Assembly: GCA_036417435.1 (NCBI GenBank)
Contig: CM070907.1
Coordinates: forward strand, 55,350,001 to 55,414,000
Direction: 5' to 3'
DNA: 64,000 nt
From: Inia geoffrensis
Lineage: Eukaryota > Chordata > Mammalia > Artiodactyla > Iniidae
Every line of letters begins with the position of its first letter. Position 1 is the stretch's first letter. Position numbers and translations under genes: made by a program. Below are positions 60,120-64,000 of the stretch, in pieces. The notes under the pieces were generated by a model, which did not search any database, was not told the DNA's origin, and was given only the letters and a program-made list of their open reading frames with translations.

Positions 60120-60450
60120 GGGACTTCCCTGGTGGCGCAGTGGTTAAGAATCCGCCTGCTAACGCAGGGAACAGGGGTTTCAGCCCTGGTCCGGGAAGAT
60201 CCCACATGCCGTGGAGCAACTAAGCCTGTGTGCCACAACTACTGAGCCTGTGCTCTAGAGCCCACGAGCCACAACTACCGAGCCTGCATGCCTAGAGCCA
60301 GTGCTCTGCAACAGGAGAAGCCACTGCAATGAGAAGCCCACGCACCCCAACAAAGAGTAGCCCCCACTCGCTGCAACTAGAGAAAGCCCACGTGCAGCAA
60401 CGAAGACCTGATGCAGCCAAAATAAATACATTTATTTTTAAAAAAATTAA
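60120..60450 (+). mobile_element. Long CHR-type SINE in CLNS1A intron
   Basis: Head 'gggacttccctggtggcgca', repeated 'cacaactactgagcc' motifs and the end 'gacctgatgcagccaaaata'. It is separated from the previous copy by only about 46 bases. Confidence 0.92.
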
Positions 60451-61113
60451 AATTACCCCCAAATCTCAGCAAAGATGAGAGTGTATTTAGATATATAAAG
60501 GGAAATCCCAGAAATGAGTGTTCTCAGGCCAGGAAGTGGTACATATGGAGGAAAAGGCTTTAGAGAGCCAAACTTGTATACATGAGACCAGTGGGAAAAA
60601 GAAAAGAGAACAGCAGGCACCTCAAGTAACAAGACTCTACACCAAGCTAGTGACTGCACTATGCTCTGGGGAGGTAAAGGGAGATATTCTTAGATCAATC
60701 AAGTATGGTTCTGGGAAAAAGAAATTACTTTGGCAATGAGGTGTTGGATGGAATATGTTATAGATGTAGATGACACAAGTTCCAAGCAATGGAGAGAGAA
60801 GGTTTGTTTTCTGAGAGCAACTTCATCAACTTAAAAGACTCTCCTGACTACCCACTATCCTATCATTTTCCTTCCTTCCATTTTTCTCTACCCACTTTCT
60901 CCCCTGAGTAATCTCTATTTTTTGCTCTCAAGCCTCGGAAGCCCACGAAAATTTCTAATTTGGCTTAGACATGAATTGTGCCATTCGCTTTTATTAAAAA
61001 CCAAGCTATATGGATACTTAGAGATATAAAGAACTATAATCCCATATCCTATACAAATAGATGCTTAAAATGAAACACATACACAAACACTTTAAAAAAT
61101 TTACTTCACTAAC

Positions 61114-61221
61114 CATGTGCTTCCACATCATATTCTTCTCCATCGTAATCATCTGAATCTTCATCCTCAGGATCTGGATGCAAAGCCTGGCATTCACACA
61201 TTGCAGTGAACATGGCCTCCA
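61114..61221 (-). CDS. CLNS1A: pICln, coding exon (residues about 122-158)
   Basis: Encodes 'LEAMFTAMCECQALHPDPED' and the second acidic stretch 'EDSDDYDGEEYDVEAH', 108 bases. The first part closes the PH-like fold of pICln; the acidic part lies outside it. Acceptor 'ttgttcag', donor 'gttagt' (weaker than consensus at +3). Phases match the exons on both sides. Intact. Confidence 0.97.
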
Positions 61222-61874
61222 CTGAACAAGTAAATTAAAAATTCCTAATTAATTTTTTTTCTGACCAATGTACAATAAAAATTTAATAAAATAACCATCA
61301 GGGCAAATAAATTTAATGAGTAGACAAGAGGTATACTAGGGTCACAACATTTACAAAACCTGCCAAATTCCAAGGAGAATCAATCTTGAAAAGTGCTTGG
61401 TAGCAATGGACACGCCACAAAATAGTTCATTTTGAAACATTATTGACATCCCTTCATGCCTGGCTGGATTTTTCTAAAAAAAGTGTCAGTGTCCTGGTCA
61501 GACCACTGGCCTCAGGGTGAAGCCCCTCAGCTGGCAGGGCTCTTTCCAGCTATCCTGGCATCTTCCACTTTGGAAATGCCGTAAGTCCTCTGTCCTCTAT
61601 CCAGTGAGATTCACAGTCAACAGCATCAAGTCCATAAAAATAACATATTCCTCCACTCACAAAACATACCAGGCAACATGGCATCTACTGTACTATCATT
61701 TCATTCACAATCTTTATATTAACAGTTATCTGGTCCTCAATGATATTACAGATGCTAAAATGAAGAAAAAGCAACAGAACAGAGGTAATGAGGGTGAAGG
61801 TAAGTGTGTAGGGGAAGGGATGAGGGAATGCTTCATACTTAAAGGGAAAAGAATCAACTCCACAGAATACTCAC

Positions 61875-61976
61875 AGGCTGATCTATCACTAGGCACAAAT
61901 CTAAATTCAGCAATAGGTTCAATATCATCATCACTGTCTTCCTCTTCTTCATCAGCAACAGATTCTTTTGATTCTT
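61875..61976 (-). CDS. CLNS1A: pICln, coding exon (residues about 88-122)
   Basis: Encodes 'EESKESVADEEEEDSDDD' and 'IEPIAEFRFVPSDRSA', 102 bases. The acidic loop interrupts the PH-like domain and is typical of pICln; the following strand 'EFRFVPSD' is core fold. Acceptor 'ccctttctag', donor 'gtgagt'. From recalled human sequence it differs by a few conservative residues. Coding exons upstream (residues 1-87) are not in the window. If human exon structure holds, this is exon 3. Confidence 0.97.
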
Positions 61977-63163
61977 CTAGAAAGGGAATTAAAAAATAGC
62001 TTTTTAATGATGATGTTTATTTGTTTTCAAAAATAGAAGCCTAAAAGAATTTCTTAAAGGATGCTTACTGATATATCTAAATACTGCAATTTTTTACTTC
62101 AAATAATAAGAACATTGTTATTTTAGAGCTAAAAAAGACTCTGGATGGTCTCTCTGGTCTAGTCACACTGTACTTTGAGTCCTAGGGATTCCAAGCCCCA
62201 ACGTCATGGTGGCAGTGAGGAAACCTGTACAGTCAGGCCTCTATCAAGTAGAGTTCCATTGTCATGTCTGCTTCTTTCACCTTGAAACAAGGGGTTCAGC
62301 AGCAGTTTGTAAACCACTGATGTGACTCATCACCAACAATTTACAGATGAGAAAACTAAGGCCCATGAAAGTTAACTGACCCAAAAGATAAATTAACAAA
62401 GTCTGTTGGCAAGAAAAAAATGCAAATATTCAATAAAGAGAACTAGCACATGCTGCTGGTGGAAGCAGAAATTGCTAAAACCATTCCAGGCATGTGTTTA
62501 TCCTACTACTCAGAAATTCCTCTTTTAAGTATATATTATGTACACAAGGAGTTTGTACGTGAATGTTTACTGAACTACTATATGTACTATAGAAAACATA
62601 AAAAATAAATGTTAATTAAAAAAAGGAAATAGATATATTGTAACCTGGTCCTACTATGTTTGAGAGATAGCAGGTGAAAATGAATAAATGTGATTTATAT
62701 GTACCAAAATGAAGAGATTTTAAAATATAAGTGAGTGAAAGAGCTCATTGCAGAATATATATAATACCACTTACATTAAAATTTTAAACACAAAAGAGAA
62801 CCATTATAGTGCTTATGGGTATATACATATTCAGTAAAAATCTAAAAGCATAGACAAGAAGGACATACACCATCTTTAAGATGAACTCTGGAAACAGAGT
62901 TAGGAACGAAATGGGGAGGGATACAAAAAAGATTTCTGTAGTACTAATATAGTTTTATTTCTTTTAGACTAGAGTAATTATGAAAAATGTTAGAATTTAC
63001 ACTGGATATTAAATAATGGAAATTTTTTTATTATTCTGTACTTTTCAATGTTTGAATTACTTCATAATAATAACTTTTTTTTAAAAAGTTCAATAAAACA
63101 CTTAAAAAGACCCCAAAACCACCAAAACATGTTCAACCAATCATCTTAAAAATATAACTTTGG

Positions 63164-63373
63164 GGGGCTTCCCTGGTGGCGCAGTGGTTGAGAGTCCGCC
63201 TGCCGATGCAGGGGACACGGGTTCGTGCCCCGGTCTGGGAAGATCCCACATGCCGCGGAGCTGCTGGGCCCGTGAGCCATGGCCGCTGAGCCTGCGCTCC
63301 GCAACGGGAGAGGCCACAACAGTGAGAGGCCCACATATAGCTAAAAAACAAACAAAAACAAAAAACAAAAAAA
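63164..63373 (+). mobile_element. CHR-family SINE, first of a tandem pair
   Basis: Head 'gggcttccctggtggcgcag'. It lacks about 15 bases of the usual 'gcgtccggagcctgt' block before 'ctccgcaacgggag', and has a degenerate AAAC-rich tail. The site sequence 'atataactttg' precedes and follows it. Confidence 0.94.
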
Positions 63374-63386
63374 AATATAACTTTGG

Positions 63387-63578
63387 GGGCTTCCCTGGTG
63401 GCGCAGTGGTTAGGAGTCCGCCTGCTGATACAGGGGACACAGGTTTGTGCCCCGGTCCGGGAGGATCCCACATGCCGCAGAGCAGCTGGGCCCATGAGCC
63501 ATGGCCACTGAGCCTGAGCGTCCAGAGCCTGTGCTCCGCAACGGGAGAGGCCACAACAGTGAGAGGCCCGCGTACCGC

Positions 63579-63594
<16 letters not shown>
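63387..63594 (+). mobile_element. CHR-family SINE, second of a tandem pair
   Basis: A full-length copy in the same orientation, entered at the repeat of the same target sequence. It ends in an A tract that continues into an AT microsatellite. Confidence 0.94.

Positions 63595-63622
<28 letters not shown>
63595..63622. repeat. (AT)n microsatellite
   Basis: About 14 AT units between the SINE A tail and the third copy of 'ataactttt'. Confidence 0.95.
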
Positions 63623-63624
<2 letters not shown>

Positions 63625-64000
63625 CTTTTGTTTAGCATATTACAGTTACCATTTTGAAAAAATGTTAATTCTCCATATAGATGAAGATAAGGTAGAGAGG
63701 TACTGAAAGTATAAACTTTCTGGAAAGCAACTTGACAATATATGTTAAGAGCTTTAAAAATATTTACCTTTAATGCAGCAATTCTACTCATAGGAATCAA
63801 TAATAAGGGGGTATCCACTAAATTTTTTTTTTACCTTTTATAAGTCATACAAGTTCACTGCAGAATAATGAAAAAATATAGATAAGCAAAAAAATTTCAA
63901 TGGCCACCGTTAGCAGTTTTAAATAGCAGATTTAATAGGACGTTTTCTGTCCTGTTTCTAATGTTATTAAATTGTCAAATGTAATAGAGGTGCCTTCTGT

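Larger units (their letters stand above)
61977..64000 (-). other. CLNS1A: CLNS1A intron, cut by window edge
   Basis: It contains an old L1 3' region (about 62430-63110), two tandem CHR SINEs and an AT microsatellite. I searched the - strand by eye for the expected preceding exon ('MVNAKF'-type sequence) and did not find it. Confidence 0.8.

Noticed and set aside
61517..61999. 160-codon + strand frame with a poly-serine stretch
   Set aside because: The serine run is the antisense of the acidic Glu/Asp codons of the CLNS1A exon at 61875-61976.

Overview
The window is nuclear DNA of a mammal, almost certainly a cetacean. It holds more than twenty tRNA-derived SINEs of the CHR family, recognisable by the heads 'cttccctggtggcgcagtgg' and 'ccaccagggaagccc'. 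Several have clean target-site duplications, and they lie among cetartiodactyl-type L1s. Long introns, vertebrate splice signals and old mammalian repeats (MIR, L2, MER5, MER20, MaLR) agree. Nothing bacterial, phage or CRISPR-like is present.

Two protein-coding genes are supported, in convergent order. AQP11 (aquaporin-11) is on the + strand with three coding exons: 30657-31275, 38597-38713 and 42032-42112. It starts in a GC-rich, TATA-less CpG island. CLNS1A (pICln, a subunit of the PRMT5 methylosome that handles Sm proteins) is on the - strand. Its last four coding exons are 61875-61976, 61114-61221, 58963-59136 and 55313-55380; its first exons lie beyond 64000. From memory of the human map, this is the AQP11-CLNS1A interval of 11q14, with PAK1 and RSF1 as outer neighbours; neither of those is seen here.

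Layout: 1-3510 is the 5' part of a reverse-strand L1 (5' UTR, ORF1, endonuclease end of ORF2) carrying a SINE. 3510-7265 is mostly unique sequence with SINEs, MIRs and one young L1 3' end. 7265-14475 is a pile-up of three L1 3' segments, two of them head-to-head, filled with SINEs and one solo LTR. 14475-30000 is intergenic with older L1, L2, MIR, MaLR and SINE copies, a GGAA microsatellite and a second solo LTR about 1.2 kb upstream of AQP11. 30000-43000 is AQP11. 43000-55290 is the space between the gene ends, with a long L2 remnant. 55291-64000 is the 3' part of CLNS1A.

The most notable observation is in AQP11 exon 3. A run of seven T where the frame needs six shifts the reading frame near the end of the last membrane segment and gives a stop 28 bases early. 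The CLNS1A exons read cleanly. Its stop codon is followed after 22 bases by a consensus splice donor, so the terminal 3' UTR exon should lie further along the - strand, where I could not identify it. I found no novel multi-gene system.
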